A stretch of 64,000 nucleotides of DNA from JACVRN01 sp036389255 (GCA_036389255.1 DASVQI010000001.1:121409-185408); one strand, 5' to 3'. Positions 43,723 through 53,988 are shown, counted from the stretch's first letter. The notes: generated by a model not told the origin, from the sequence alone. Translations and numbers: made by a program.

Positions 43723-45063
43723 GTGGCTTCCGACCAATTAAAGCTCATAGACGCGGGCAGCGCTCCGGTGCGCGCGGCACTTGTAGTCGTGGTGCTCGCG
43801 GCGCTTCTCTGCTCGTGGCTTGCGCTCAGGTGGTATGCCGGGAGCGAGATTGCTCTGGCCGCGCCGCAACTGCCCGAGGACGCGCTCGGCGCGGCTCAAT
43901 CGGCTGCGCGACTCGCGCCGGACGACCCTCTGGCTCGCTGGGCGCTCGGCTCGGTGCTGCAAAGAGGCTTCGGGGTGAACGACCTGCAAGCAGCAATCAG
44001 CGAGTACAAAAGAGCCGTGAGTCTTTCGCCCGGAGACTTTCGCCTCTGGACGGATTTAGGCAGAGCAGAGGAGCAGGCGGGCAACATGGCCGAAAGCGAA
44101 AAGGCCCTGCGCCGTGCAGTCGAGCTTGCTCCCTATTATTCATGGCCGCGCTGGCATCTTGGAAACTTTCTGCTGAGACGCGGCCGCTTCGATGAGGCTT
44201 TGAAGGAGCTGCGACGGGTCGCGGAAGATGACCCGACCAAGCGCGGCCCGGTCTTCGATTACGCGTGGACAATCTACGGCGGTGACGCTGGCGCGGTCAG
44301 CCGCGCGCTCGGAGGCTCTCCGGCAGTGCGCTCGGAGTTCATAGCCTACCTGCTTGGCCGTAAGCGGCTGACGGAGGCGCTCGAAATCTGGTCTGGCTTT
44401 AGCCGCGAGCAGAAGAAGGAGTTCGAGCCTACGGGCAAGCTGCTCGTAGACACTCTGGTCGCGGAGAAACGCTACCGGATGGCGCTCGGAGTTCAACGCG
44501 ACCTCTCGAACCAACAGGCGGGATTCGAGATAGGAAGAGTCTCTAACGGCAGCTTTGAAGGAGCGGTCGCGCAGGACGGCAGCGACCTCTTCGCATGGAG
44601 TGTGCCGAGCAGCGCGCAGGCCCGCGCCTCTCTGGAGTCAGGCAAGGCTCAGGACGGAAGCCTGAGCCTGCGCATCAACTTCAACGCGAGCGAGGCGCTG
44701 GAGCTTAACGTCTCGCAGTTGGTCGCGGTGGAGCCCGGCGCGAGCTACCGTTTGACTTTTTATGTTCGCACGAGCGGTTTGAAAAGCGCCTCCTCGCCCG
44801 TCGTAAGGATTCTGAGCGCGGTGGACAAGAGCCGCATAGCGGAATCGGCGCAGTCTCCGACGGGCGATAGCGAATGGCAGAAAATCTCTATGGACTTTAA
44901 GGTTCCGGCTGACGTGGATGGAGTAATCTTAAGCATCAGCCGCGCGACGTGTGCCGCAGATGGCGGTGTGTGTCCCATCTTCGGCACTGTTTGGTATGAC
45001 GACTTCAATCTCCAACTCGCAGGCAGAGAAGCTGGCGAACGGCCAAGCGGCGCGGGTAAGTGA
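43723..45063 (+). CDS. TPR protein with C-terminal carbohydrate-binding-like domain
   Basis: 446 residues. One N-terminal membrane anchor (about 17-40), then TPR-like repeats (residues 55-200, such as LARWALGSVLQ and AISEYKRAVSLSPGDFRLW), then a beta-rich domain from about 290 with the CBM4/9-like pattern NGSFEGAV, YRLTFYVRTSGL and GTVWYDDFNLQL. It probably faces the periplasm and may hold the glycan or assembly partners. GTG start. It lies before an O-antigen ligase gene and overlaps it by 68 nt, a common genetic pairing in such loci. Confidence 0.8.
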   Translation: MASDQLKLIDAGSAPVRAALVVVVLAALLCSWLALRWYAGSEIALAAPQLPEDALGAAQSAARLAPDDPLARWALGSVLQRGFGVNDLQAAISEYKRAVSLSPGDFRLWTDLGRAEEQAGNMAESEKALRRAVELAPYYSWPRWHLGNFLLRRGRFDEALKELRRVAEDDPTKRGPVFDYAWTIYGGDAGAVSRALGGSPAVRSEFIAYLLGRKRLTEALEIWSGFSREQKKEFEPTGKLLVDTLVAEKRYRMALGVQRDLSNQQAGFEIGRVSNGSFEGAVAQDGSDLFAWSVPSSAQARASLESGKAQDGSLSLRINFNASEALELNVSQLVAVEPGASYRLTFYVRTSGLKSASSPVVRILSAVDKSRIAESAQSPTGDSEWQKISMDFKVPADVDGVILSISRATCAADGGVCPIFGTVWYDDFNLQLAGREAGERPSGAGK

Positions 45064-46522
45064 CTCGACCGCTCTCCCGCAGGCTGCCCTAGCAAGCCGT
45101 CTGTTGCATACGGTAGCTAGCCGCTTCATCATACTGATACTGTGTCTGGCGCTTGTGCTTTCCACACTCGCCTACGGCACCGTGCATTACTGGGCGCTCG
45201 CGCTCTTTCAGGCCAGCGCCGCTCTCATCATCTTCTTCTGGGCCGTGGATGCTTGGCGCAGCCGGGTCTTGCGTATCAGTCGCAACCTCTTGCAGCTACC
45301 GCTTCTGGGCATCTGCCTGCTGGGATTCATACAGCTTCTGCCTCTGGGGAGCGTGCCGCTTGAGGGCGCGCCGGGAGTTGAAGCCGCTAGGACTCTCTCG
45401 CTCGACCCATACTCGACGCGTCTCATACTTGTTCAGCTCTTGGCGCTCTTCATCTATTTCGCGTCGGCGCTGGTCTTCATAGACAGCCCCCGCCGCCTGC
45501 GCGTAGTCACTTACACCATAGTCATCTTCAGCTTCGCGCTGGCCATCTTCGGCCTTACTCAGTCGTTCGTGTCGCCCACAAAAATCTACGGGATAAAGGA
45601 GCTGGGGCAGAGCACGGCTTTCGGCCCGTTCATCAACCGCCATCACTTCGCGGCCTACATGGAGATGGGGATTGGTCTGACGGGCGGGCTGCTGCTCTCG
45701 GGCGCGATTGAGAGCGAGAAACGGCTGCTCTGTATCTTCGCGGCGGCGATGATGGCGATTGCGCTTGTGATGACTAACTCACGAGGCGGCATCATAAGCC
45801 TCTTCGCGGAGACGCTCTTTATCTTCAGCATCACGGGCCTCACTTTAGGCCGTAGCGATGAGACGGGCAAAAGAGAGCGCGGAGGGCGTGCGCGCTCTTT
45901 GATGATGAGAGCCGCGCTGGCCCTTCTGCTGCTCTCGGTGATTTTCTCGGCCGTGGTCTTCTTCGGCGGCGAAGAGGTCTTGAGCCGCTTTATAGGAACC
46001 GTCAATGCTCAAGACCCCACGACCGGACGCGCCCATTTCTGGCGCGGCACGCTTGAGATAATACGCAACCATCCGTTAATCGGAACGGGCCTGGGCTCTT
46101 TCGGCGTGGCCTACACGCTTTACGACACGCGCAACGGCATGTTCCGTCTTGAGCAGGCGCACAACGATTACCTGCAAGTGCTCTCGGACGCCGGGATAGT
46201 CGGCGCGATTCTGGCCGTCTGCTTCGTCGGCCTTCTGTTTCGCAAGGGCTTCGCGCGGCGCGAGACTGACGACCCTTTCAGGAGAGGCGTCGCCACGGGA
46301 GCGCTGGTCGGATGCTTCGCTGTGCTCGTTCACAGCTTCTTCGATTTCACGCTGCACACGACGGCCAACGGGCTTCTCTTTCTGACGCTCGCGGCGCTCG
46401 CCACCTTAAACGGCAACGTGCAAGAGGGCGGGCATACGAAGCGCCGCCGCCATCGCCGTCGCCGCCATCAAGGTGAGAGTCACGGCACAGCTTCAAGCCG
46501 TGCGGTCGTTGAGAAGGTCTAG
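44996..46522 (+). CDS. O-antigen ligase/polymerase family (WaaL/Wzy) membrane protein
   Basis: About 508 residues, about 10-12 membrane segments. Key family parts: INRHHFAAYMEMGIGL, VMTNSRGG, GRAHFWRGTLEIIRNHPLIGTGLGSFGVAY and the large-loop HNDYLQVLSDAGIVG. It would polymerise repeat units or ligate the glycan at the periplasmic face. The start is uncertain: ATG at 44996 (68-nt overlap with the TPR gene), a GTG at 44951, or a TTG at 45103 just after that stop. The tail ends in an Arg/His-rich stretch (KRRRHRRRRH) typical of a cytosolic end. Confidence 0.85.
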   Translation: MTTSISNSQAEKLANGQAARVSDSTALPQAALASRLLHTVASRFIILILCLALVLSTLAYGTVHYWALALFQASAALIIFFWAVDAWRSRVLRISRNLLQLPLLGICLLGFIQLLPLGSVPLEGAPGVEAARTLSLDPYSTRLILVQLLALFIYFASALVFIDSPRRLRVVTYTIVIFSFALAIFGLTQSFVSPTKIYGIKELGQSTAFGPFINRHHFAAYMEMGIGLTGGLLLSGAIESEKRLLCIFAAAMMAIALVMTNSRGGIISLFAETLFIFSITGLTLGRSDETGKRERGGRARSLMMRAALALLLLSVIFSAVVFFGGEEVLSRFIGTVNAQDPTTGRAHFWRGTLEIIRNHPLIGTGLGSFGVAYTLYDTRNGMFRLEQAHNDYLQVLSDAGIVGAILAVCFVGLLFRKGFARRETDDPFRRGVATGALVGCFAVLVHSFFDFTLHTTANGLLFLTLAALATLNGNVQEGGHTKRRRHRRRRHQGESHGTASSRAVVEKV

Positions 46523-46542
46523 GAAAGCTCCTGTTATTAAAG

Positions 46543-47721
46543 ATGAGGAAGAACCTGTTAGAGCTGATTGTTTGTCCCGTGTGCGGAAAGGCGCTACGCC
46601 TTGAGAGCTTTGACGCGCAAGTGTCTGCGCCGGGCGAGACTGAAAGCGGCCTGCTCAGGTGCGAGTGCGGAGCCTCTTATCCAATCATAGGCGGCATCCC
46701 CCGCCTACTGCCCGCAGACCTTCAGAGCATGCTCTGGGAGATGCACCCGGAATTTTATAGCGAGTACGGTGAGCGCCTGCCCGTGGAGATAATGGCGCGC
46801 GAGGCCACCTCAAAGGAAGCGAATGAGACGGACAAGGCTCTGACCAAGCAGCGAGAGACGGCGCGCAGCTTCGGCTACGAGTGGCAGGCTTTTTCAGAGA
46901 TACTGCCGGAGGATTACGAGAAGAACTTTCGCTGGTACTTCGAGCGCTTTTCGCCCGACGACTTCAAGGGCAAGCGCGTGCTAGACGCCGGGTGCGGCAC
47001 GGGCCGCCACACCTACTACACGTCCAAGACGGCGCGCGAGGTCATCGCCATGGACTTGAGTCAGGCGATAGAGGTGGCGGCGCGCAACAACCGCTCGCGC
47101 ACGAACGCGCACTTTGTACAGGCGGATATTTACAGACCGCCTTTCCCGCCCGGCTCCTTCGATTTCATCTACAGCCTCGGCGTGCTTCATCATCTGCCCG
47201 ACCCGGAGAAGGGATTCCGCTCGTTGCTGAAGCTCCTGCGCGGGGGCGGGTTCATGAACATCTACCTTTACTGGAATCTGGAGGGAGAGGCGGCGTGGCG
47301 ACGCGCGCTCCTGAGTGTCGTGACGGGGGCGCGGCGAATCACTACACGGATGCCGCACGGGCTCCTGAAGAAAGTCTCGTGGGTCATAGCCGCCGGTTTT
47401 GAAGTGGCTTTCGTCACCCCGGCGCGCATACTGGGGCGCTTCGACAGTACACAAAAGCTGGCAGACCGCGTGCCGCTCGGCCATTATCGTAAATACTCTT
47501 TCCGGGTGCTTCACACAGACCAGTTCGACAGATTCTCCGCGCCGATTGAGAATCGCTACTCAAGCGCAGAGGTCGCCGCGTGGTTCGAGCGCGCGGGGCT
47601 TGAGGATGTAAAGATTCTGGGCGGGCAGGGCTGGCGCGCGTCCGGCAGAAGCGCCCGACAGGAGACGGAAGCGGCTGAGAAAGTAGAAGAGGAGGAGAGC
47701 TTGCGCGTGCCGCTTGCCTGA
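46543..47721 (+). CDS. Methyltransferase with N-terminal Trm112-like zinc ribbon
   Basis: 392 residues. ELIVCPVCGKALRLE and CECGASYPIIGGIPRLLP form the ribbon (residues 8-60). The Rossmann core starts VLDAGCGTGRHTYYTSK, then AMDLSQAIEVAARN and YSLGVLHHLPDPEKGF. It resembles the protein at 20200-21204 in domain order, but the two differ in length and in the spacer of about 60 residues between ribbon and core. Likely substrate is a glycan or lipid intermediate. Confidence 0.83.
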   Translation: MRKNLLELIVCPVCGKALRLESFDAQVSAPGETESGLLRCECGASYPIIGGIPRLLPADLQSMLWEMHPEFYSEYGERLPVEIMAREATSKEANETDKALTKQRETARSFGYEWQAFSEILPEDYEKNFRWYFERFSPDDFKGKRVLDAGCGTGRHTYYTSKTAREVIAMDLSQAIEVAARNNRSRTNAHFVQADIYRPPFPPGSFDFIYSLGVLHHLPDPEKGFRSLLKLLRGGGFMNIYLYWNLEGEAAWRRALLSVVTGARRITTRMPHGLLKKVSWVIAAGFEVAFVTPARILGRFDSTQKLADRVPLGHYRKYSFRVLHTDQFDRFSAPIENRYSSAEVAAWFERAGLEDVKILGGQGWRASGRSARQETEAAEKVEEEESLRVPLA

Positions 47722-47767
47722 AGCTAGGGAGGCGGCGCGGCGGCGCGCACGAGCCTTAAGACTGACA

Positions 47768-48187
47768 ATGAACGTGCTGGAAACTTTGCGAAGTAGACGA
47801 GCGGTTACTGTCCTTGAAACTCTGGACATCACGGTCGAGGCCGCCGAGAAAGACAGAGTGGCGCTCTCCATGCCCGTGACCGAGCGCGTTCACCAGTACA
47901 CGGGGCTACTGCACGGCGGAGTTTCGGTCGTGCTGGCCGAGACGGCCGCCTCAATCGGCGCGGCTCTCAACACAGACCTGACGCGCTACACGCCCGTAGG
48001 CGTCGAGATAAACGCCAATCACCTGCGGTCTGTGACCAGAGGGCGCGTAGTGGCCGAAGCCCGCCCCGTCTACATTGGAAGACAGATGAACGTCTGGGCC
48101 ATAGAGATAAAGGACGAGCGCGGGCGCGTTGTCTGCGTCTCGCGCTGCACGCTGGCCCTTAAGCCGGGCGGCGCGCTTCCCGAGTAG
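47768..48187 (+). CDS. Hotdog-fold (PaaI/YdiI-type) acyl-CoA thioesterase
   Basis: 139 residues, the normal length of this family. Motifs HQYTGLLHGGVSVVLAETAAS (the HGG loop and the E of the catalytic helix) and GVEINANHLR are characteristic. It would hydrolyse acyl- or aryl-CoA thioesters in the cytoplasm. The ATG at 47768 gives the family-like start; an in-frame TTG at 47714 overlaps the previous gene. It sits within 1.5 kb of an acyl-CoA ligase gene and an NRPS-like gene, which may share substrates with it. Confidence 0.85.
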   Translation: MNVLETLRSRRAVTVLETLDITVEAAEKDRVALSMPVTERVHQYTGLLHGGVSVVLAETAASIGAALNTDLTRYTPVGVEINANHLRSVTRGRVVAEARPVYIGRQMNVWAIEIKDERGRVVCVSRCTLALKPGGALPE

Positions 48188-48239
48188 TTGATTTCGGCAA
48201 TCGTTGTTCTAATAATCTGCCCGAAGAAGAGGGATACTG

Positions 48240-49181
<942 letters not shown>

Positions 49182-49190
49182 TTACGCTTG

Positions 49191-51011
49191 ATGAGTCAAC
49201 AGGTAGAAGCTTCCTCGAACTTTCAATCTCTTCCCGCGATGTGTCTGGCGGGCGTACGCCGGCACGGGAAGCCGGACGCGCTCAACCGTAAACGCGACGG
49301 GCGCTGGGAGCGCATCTCTGCCGGGGAATTTTTGACGCGCATAGAGCGGGTCGCGCTCGGTCTGTTCGAGCTTGGCATACGGCCCGGCGACCGCGTCGGG
49401 CTGCTCTCCGAGAATCGTCCCGAATGGTCAATCGTTGACCTCGCAATCCTGAGCCTCGGCGCGGTCAACGTCCCCATCTACACCACTCAGGCCGTAGAGC
49501 AGGTGCGCTACATCCTTGGCGATTCCGGCGCGCGGCTCCTGTTCGTCTCAGGCAAGCGCGTCTTCAAGCACGCGAGGCCCGGAGTTGACGGCCTTGAGCA
49601 GCTTGAGCGAATCATCTTCTTTGACGAAGGGGCGCATGAAGGAATAGAGCGAGGCGGCGCGCTCTCCGAAATAGAAGAGCTTGGGCGCGCGAGGGCCGAA
49701 AGAGAGCCCGAAGCCTTCGAGCGATTGCTGGCCGCCGTGAGTCTGGATGATTTGGCGACCATCATCTACACTTCCGGGACTACGGGCGAGCCCAAGGGCG
49801 TGATGCTCTCGCACAATAACTTCGTCTCCAACGTGCAATCCATCGCGGGCTCGCTGCCCATCTATACTTCCGACGTCGCGCTTTCGGTTCTGCCGCTCTC
49901 GCACATCTTCGAGCGCGCGGTCTTCTACGTCTTCTGCTACTCGGGCGTCTCCGTGCATTACTCTGCCTCCTTCGATCAGGTGGGCGAGCACCTGCGGGAG
50001 GTGCGCCCGACGATTATGACAGCCGTGCCGAGGCTCTTCGAGAAGGTCTATCACAAGATAGTCAAGCGCGGCATGTCGGCCAAGGGCTGGAAGCGAAAGG
50101 TCTTTGAAGACGCTATGCAGACGGGGCTGCGCTACGCCGAGTTGAAGGACAAACGGCAGAGAGTGCCGCTTTATCTCAAATTCAGGCAGTCGGTCGCAGA
50201 CAGGCTGGTCTTCTCGAAGTGGCGCGAGGGCGTCGGAGGCCGCCTGCGCTTCTTCGTCTCGGGCGGAGCGCCGCTTTCGCCTACGCTCTCCTTCTCGTTT
50301 ATGGCTGCGGGCATCCCCGTCCTTCAGGGTTACGGCATGACGGAGACTTGCATCGTCTCTGCCAACCGCCCCGAAGATAATCAAGTTGGCTCAGTGGGCC
50401 TCGTCTTCCCCGGCATGGAGGTGAAGATTGCGGAGGACGGCGAAATCATCGTGCGCGGGCCGAACATCATGCGCGGATATTACGGCAAGCCGGAAGAGAC
50501 GGCGCAAGTCTTGGAGGACGGATGGTTCGCGACCGGCGACGTTGGCCGCATGGACGAGCGCGGCCACCTCTACATCACAGACCGCAAGAAAGACCTCTTC
50601 AAGCTGTCGAACGGCAAGTACATAGCGCCGCAACTCGTGGAGAGCCTCATCAAGCAGAGCGAGCTTGTCAGCCAAGTGGTCGTCATAGGAGCGGGCCGCA
50701 AGCAGCCTGCCGCGCTGATTGTCCCTGACTGGGAGGCGCTCATGGAAGCTTTGCAGAAGAACGGGTCTGAGCCGCCCAAGTCTCGCGCCGAATTGAGCCG
50801 CGCGCCCGACGCCGTCAAGATAGTCCAGCGCGAAATCACTCAACTGACGACAGAGCTTGCCGACTACGAGCGAGTGCGCCGCGTAGCTCTGCTCCCGGAA
50901 GAGTTCACTATAGACGGCGGCGAGTTGACGCCTACGCTCAAGGTCAAAAGACGAGTAGTTGACGAGAAATACTCAGACCTGATTGACGAGCTTTACGGCG
51001 CTTCCGAGTAG
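49191..51011 (+). CDS. Long-chain acyl-CoA synthetase (FadD15-like, ANL superfamily)
   Basis: 606 residues. ATP-binding P-loop YTSGTTGEPKG, QGYGMTE, then FATGDVGRMDERGHLYITDRKKDLFKLSNGKYIAP and the C-terminal lysine region GGELTPTLKVKRR. It activates fatty acids as acyl-AMP and CoA thioesters. I chose the ATG at 49191; a TTG precedes it directly. Here it lies between a UDP-xylose synthase and an A-PCP-TE protein, in a glycan locus, so it may supply an acyl group for glycan or lipid carrier decoration as well as normal fatty acid metabolism. Confidence 0.9.
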   Translation: MSQQVEASSNFQSLPAMCLAGVRRHGKPDALNRKRDGRWERISAGEFLTRIERVALGLFELGIRPGDRVGLLSENRPEWSIVDLAILSLGAVNVPIYTTQAVEQVRYILGDSGARLLFVSGKRVFKHARPGVDGLEQLERIIFFDEGAHEGIERGGALSEIEELGRARAEREPEAFERLLAAVSLDDLATIIYTSGTTGEPKGVMLSHNNFVSNVQSIAGSLPIYTSDVALSVLPLSHIFERAVFYVFCYSGVSVHYSASFDQVGEHLREVRPTIMTAVPRLFEKVYHKIVKRGMSAKGWKRKVFEDAMQTGLRYAELKDKRQRVPLYLKFRQSVADRLVFSKWREGVGGRLRFFVSGGAPLSPTLSFSFMAAGIPVLQGYGMTETCIVSANRPEDNQVGSVGLVFPGMEVKIAEDGEIIVRGPNIMRGYYGKPEETAQVLEDGWFATGDVGRMDERGHLYITDRKKDLFKLSNGKYIAPQLVESLIKQSELVSQVVVIGAGRKQPAALIVPDWEALMEALQKNGSEPPKSRAELSRAPDAVKIVQREITQLTTELADYERVRRVALLPEEFTIDGGELTPTLKVKRRVVDEKYSDLIDELYGASE

Positions 51012-51062
51012 CCTCCCGCCCGAACCGCCTCACGCTTTAACAGCGCCCTAAGACTATAAATC

Positions 51063-51092
51063 TTGACAGGCGTGCGCCTGTGAATTCATACT
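51063..51092 (+). promoter_or_regulatory. Candidate promoter with dyad in its spacer
   Basis: TTGACA (51063-51068, perfect -35), an 18-nt spacer and CATACT (51087-51092, 4 of 6). A 7-bp dyad ACAGGCG-TG-CGCCTGT (51066-51081) covers the end of the -35 and the spacer, as an operator would. The NRPS-like ATG is at 51189. Confidence 0.5.
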
Positions 51093-51188
51093 CCCAAACG
51101 CGCCCATTGGGCCACAAGGCCCGTTACCCGGCCTTTCGCACTCGCCTAGTCGCACACGAACCCAGGGGTCAAGCTGTACATCTTCTTT

Positions 51189-53891
51189 ATGCTGAAAGCC
51201 GAACTGTACAATCCCCCTTTGTCCGATAACTCAATTCAAGAGCGAGAGCCGTCGCCGCTATCCATCCAACAACTGTTCGAAGAGCAGGCGGAGCGCACGC
51301 CTGACCGTGTGGCCGTTTACTTCCGCGAGCAGAAGCTCAGTTACAGGGAATTGAACGAGCAGGCCAATCGTCTGGCTCATCATCTACTGTCTCTGGGAGC
51401 GGGACTCGAAACCCTTTGCGCCGTCTACACGGAGCGCTCGCCCGCGATGCTCACGGCCATCCTCGCCATCATAAAGGCTGGCGGCGCTTATCTTCCGCTA
51501 GACCCTTCGTACCCGCAGGAAAGGCTCTCTTTCATGCTTGGCGATGCGCGCCCCGGATTTCTGCTGACGCAGAAAATGCTGTCGGGCAGGCTGCCCGAGC
51601 ATGACACGAAGGTAGTCATTCTGGACGACGCGGCCAAGCTTTCAGCAGGCGAGCGCGCGGGCAATCCGCCTTGCAGCCTGACGGGCGAGAACCTGTTTTA
51701 CGTCACTTATACCTCCGGCTCCACGGGCAGGCCGAAGGGCGTGCAGTGCCTGCACAAGGGCGCTGTCAATCGCTTTCGCTGGATGTGGCGGCACTATCCG
51801 TTCGAGGCCGGAGAGGTCTTGTGCCAGAAGACCGCGCTCAGTTTCGCAGACTCCGTGTGGGAGATTTTCGGGCCTCTACTGAAGGGCGTGCCTCTCGTCA
51901 TCATCCCCGATGAGGATGTGAAGGATGCGCGCAGGCTTGTGGAGACTCTGGCCGTGCGGAAGGTGACTAGAATCGTGCTAGTGCCGTCGCTCCTGCGCTC
52001 GATGCTGGATGCGGAGCCGGAGCTTGGGAGAAGCCTCCCGCAACTGAAAGTCTGCGTCAGTAGCGGAGAGGCGCTATCGGTCGAGCTTTGCGAGCGCTTC
52101 CGAAAGAGCGCGCCTCAGACCGCGCTTCTTAACCTCTACGGCTCGTCGGAGGCGTCAGCCGATGCCACGTGCTACGACACACGCCAGCTTGAGCCGGACG
52201 CCCCTTCGGTTCCGCTAGGCAGGCCCATAGACGGCGTTAACATCTACGTGCTTGACCGGAATCTTGAGCCGGTCGGCGCGGGGCAGCCGGGCGAGATTTA
52301 TGTCGGCGGCGTCTGTCTTGCTCGCGGTTATCTTGAGCGGCCAGAATTGACAGCCGAGAGGTTCTTTCCCGACCCCTTTGATATTAACGGAGGCGCTAGG
52401 CTCTACAGGACAGGCGACCTCGGGCGCACGCTGCCCTGCGGCAACATAGAGTTTTTGGGAAGAGCCGACAGTCAAGTGAAGATACGCGGCTTCCGCATAG
52501 AGCCGGGAGAGATAGAAGCTGCGCTCTGCCAGCACGAAGCCGTGGGCCAAAGCATCGTGCTGGCGTGCGAGGACGCGAGCGGCAACAGGAGGCTGATGGC
52601 TTACTGGGTGTCTGCCGACGGGCAAGCTAAGGCTACGGCTAAAGAGCTGCGGAAATTTCTGTCCGGCAGGCTGCCGGATTACATGCTGCCATCGGGCTTC
52701 GTGCATCTGGAAAAAATGCCCTTGACACCGAGCGGCAAAGTTGACCGCCTTTCGCTCACGGCGCACAGTCCAAGTCCCCTGCACGAGCCGGGCGAAGCTA
52801 CACTATCGCCGCGCACGCACCTTGAAAGCGAGCTTAAAGATATCTGGGAAGGCGTGCTGGGGATTTCGCCCATAGGCATAGATGATAACTTCTTCGAGCT
52901 TGGCGGCGACTCGCTCCTTGCAGTGAGCATGCTGCTTGAGGTTCAGGACAGTCTGGGGAAGAACATTCCGCTCTCGTCCCTCATACACGAAGCGACCATA
53001 GAGCATCTGGCGCGCGTGATAGATTCCCACGTGCCAGAGAAAAGATGGTCTTCTCTAGTGGAGATTCAGACCGAAGGCGAGCGCACTCCAATCTTCTTCA
53101 TGCACCCTATAGGCGGCGAGGTCTTCGGCTACGGTACGCTCGCGCGCTACCTCGGCAACGCGCATCCCTTCTACGGCATACAGGCGCGCGGGCTGGACGG
53201 CATGGAAGAGCCTTTCACGGACATGCGCGCTATGGCCTCTTATTACGTGGAGATTGTGCGTAGCGTGCAGCCCCGTGGGCCGTACATTCTCGGCGGCTAC
53301 TCGCTCGGAGCCGTGATAGCTTTCGAGATGGCCCACCAGCTACAAGAGAGCGGAGAGGAGATAGCGCTCTTGGCGGTGCTTGATGAAGAAGCGCCGGGCT
53401 CAACCCCCGTCGGCATAGGCCCGGCTCGCATTCTTAACACGGCGCTGAACCTTCCCTACTGGCTGGCCGACCACGTTTTCAAGCGCCCGCCGCGCGAAGT
53501 CTCTGCCGATATCAAAAGACATCTGAAGAGAGTCGGGCGCAACCTCTTCAGCCGCATTGGCCCATTGCGCGTAGAGGCTCACAGGGAAAATCTGGAGGAC
53601 GTGCTGGACGTGGCGCTCCTGCCGGACAATCATCGCCGCGTCAGCGAAGCGCTCTTTCAGTCTCTTTCGGGCTACGAGGCGCGCTCCTACAAGGGCCGCG
53701 TGACGCTCTTTCGCACGCGCGCCCAGCCCGTCTTTCGCGCGCTCGGACGCGACAAGGGCTGGAAAGAGCTGGCCGCAAGCGGCGTGGAGATTCGCATAGT
53801 GCCCGGCAATCACCTGAACATGTACGACGAGCCGCACGTGCGGGCGCTGGCCCGCGAGGTCAAAGCCTGCCTCGAAGCGATTCGTATCTGA
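51189..53891 (+). CDS. NRPS-like protein: adenylation-PCP-thioesterase
   Basis: 900 residues without a condensation domain. A domain (about 25-520): YTSGSTGRPKG (174-184), NLYGSSE, YRTGDLG, PSGKVDR with K517. PCP (about 545-610): LGGDSLLAV with Ser575. Thioesterase (about 630-900): GGYSLGAVIAFEM with Ser705, Asp732 and His875. The specificity residues by GrsA alignment are A220, D221, W224, V263, V290, S292, L316, A324, D325, K517. The usual Asp at position 235 is moved to 236, as I recall for beta-alanine domains (VDWVISLADK). It may load a beta-amino acid on its PCP and release or transfer it. Confidence 0.9.
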   Translation: MLKAELYNPPLSDNSIQEREPSPLSIQQLFEEQAERTPDRVAVYFREQKLSYRELNEQANRLAHHLLSLGAGLETLCAVYTERSPAMLTAILAIIKAGGAYLPLDPSYPQERLSFMLGDARPGFLLTQKMLSGRLPEHDTKVVILDDAAKLSAGERAGNPPCSLTGENLFYVTYTSGSTGRPKGVQCLHKGAVNRFRWMWRHYPFEAGEVLCQKTALSFADSVWEIFGPLLKGVPLVIIPDEDVKDARRLVETLAVRKVTRIVLVPSLLRSMLDAEPELGRSLPQLKVCVSSGEALSVELCERFRKSAPQTALLNLYGSSEASADATCYDTRQLEPDAPSVPLGRPIDGVNIYVLDRNLEPVGAGQPGEIYVGGVCLARGYLERPELTAERFFPDPFDINGGARLYRTGDLGRTLPCGNIEFLGRADSQVKIRGFRIEPGEIEAALCQHEAVGQSIVLACEDASGNRRLMAYWVSADGQAKATAKELRKFLSGRLPDYMLPSGFVHLEKMPLTPSGKVDRLSLTAHSPSPLHEPGEATLSPRTHLESELKDIWEGVLGISPIGIDDNFFELGGDSLLAVSMLLEVQDSLGKNIPLSSLIHEATIEHLARVIDSHVPEKRWSSLVEIQTEGERTPIFFMHPIGGEVFGYGTLARYLGNAHPFYGIQARGLDGMEEPFTDMRAMASYYVEIVRSVQPRGPYILGGYSLGAVIAFEMAHQLQESGEEIALLAVLDEEAPGSTPVGIGPARILNTALNLPYWLADHVFKRPPREVSADIKRHLKRVGRNLFSRIGPLRVEAHRENLEDVLDVALLPDNHRRVSEALFQSLSGYEARSYKGRVTLFRTRAQPVFRALGRDKGWKELAASGVEIRIVPGNHLNMYDEPHVRALAREVKACLEAIRI

Positions 53892-53929
53892 CCGGGATTC
53901 CGGGGAAATAAGCTCGGGCGCATCACATA

Positions 53930-53968
53930 AAAAGGCACGAAGAAGAGTATCTCTTCTTCGTGCCTTTT
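53930..53968. terminator. Perfect 18-bp hairpin between convergent genes
   Basis: Arms 53930-53947 and 53951-53968 are perfect complements, with AAAAGGCACGAAG... on the left and a TTTT end on the right, around a TAT loop. It lies between the NRPS-like stop and the convergent anti-sigma-like gene, and T-tracts occur on both sides, so it should terminate transcription in both directions. Confidence 0.88.
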
Positions 53969-53988
53969 CGCATGAGTTCGCGGTTTAT

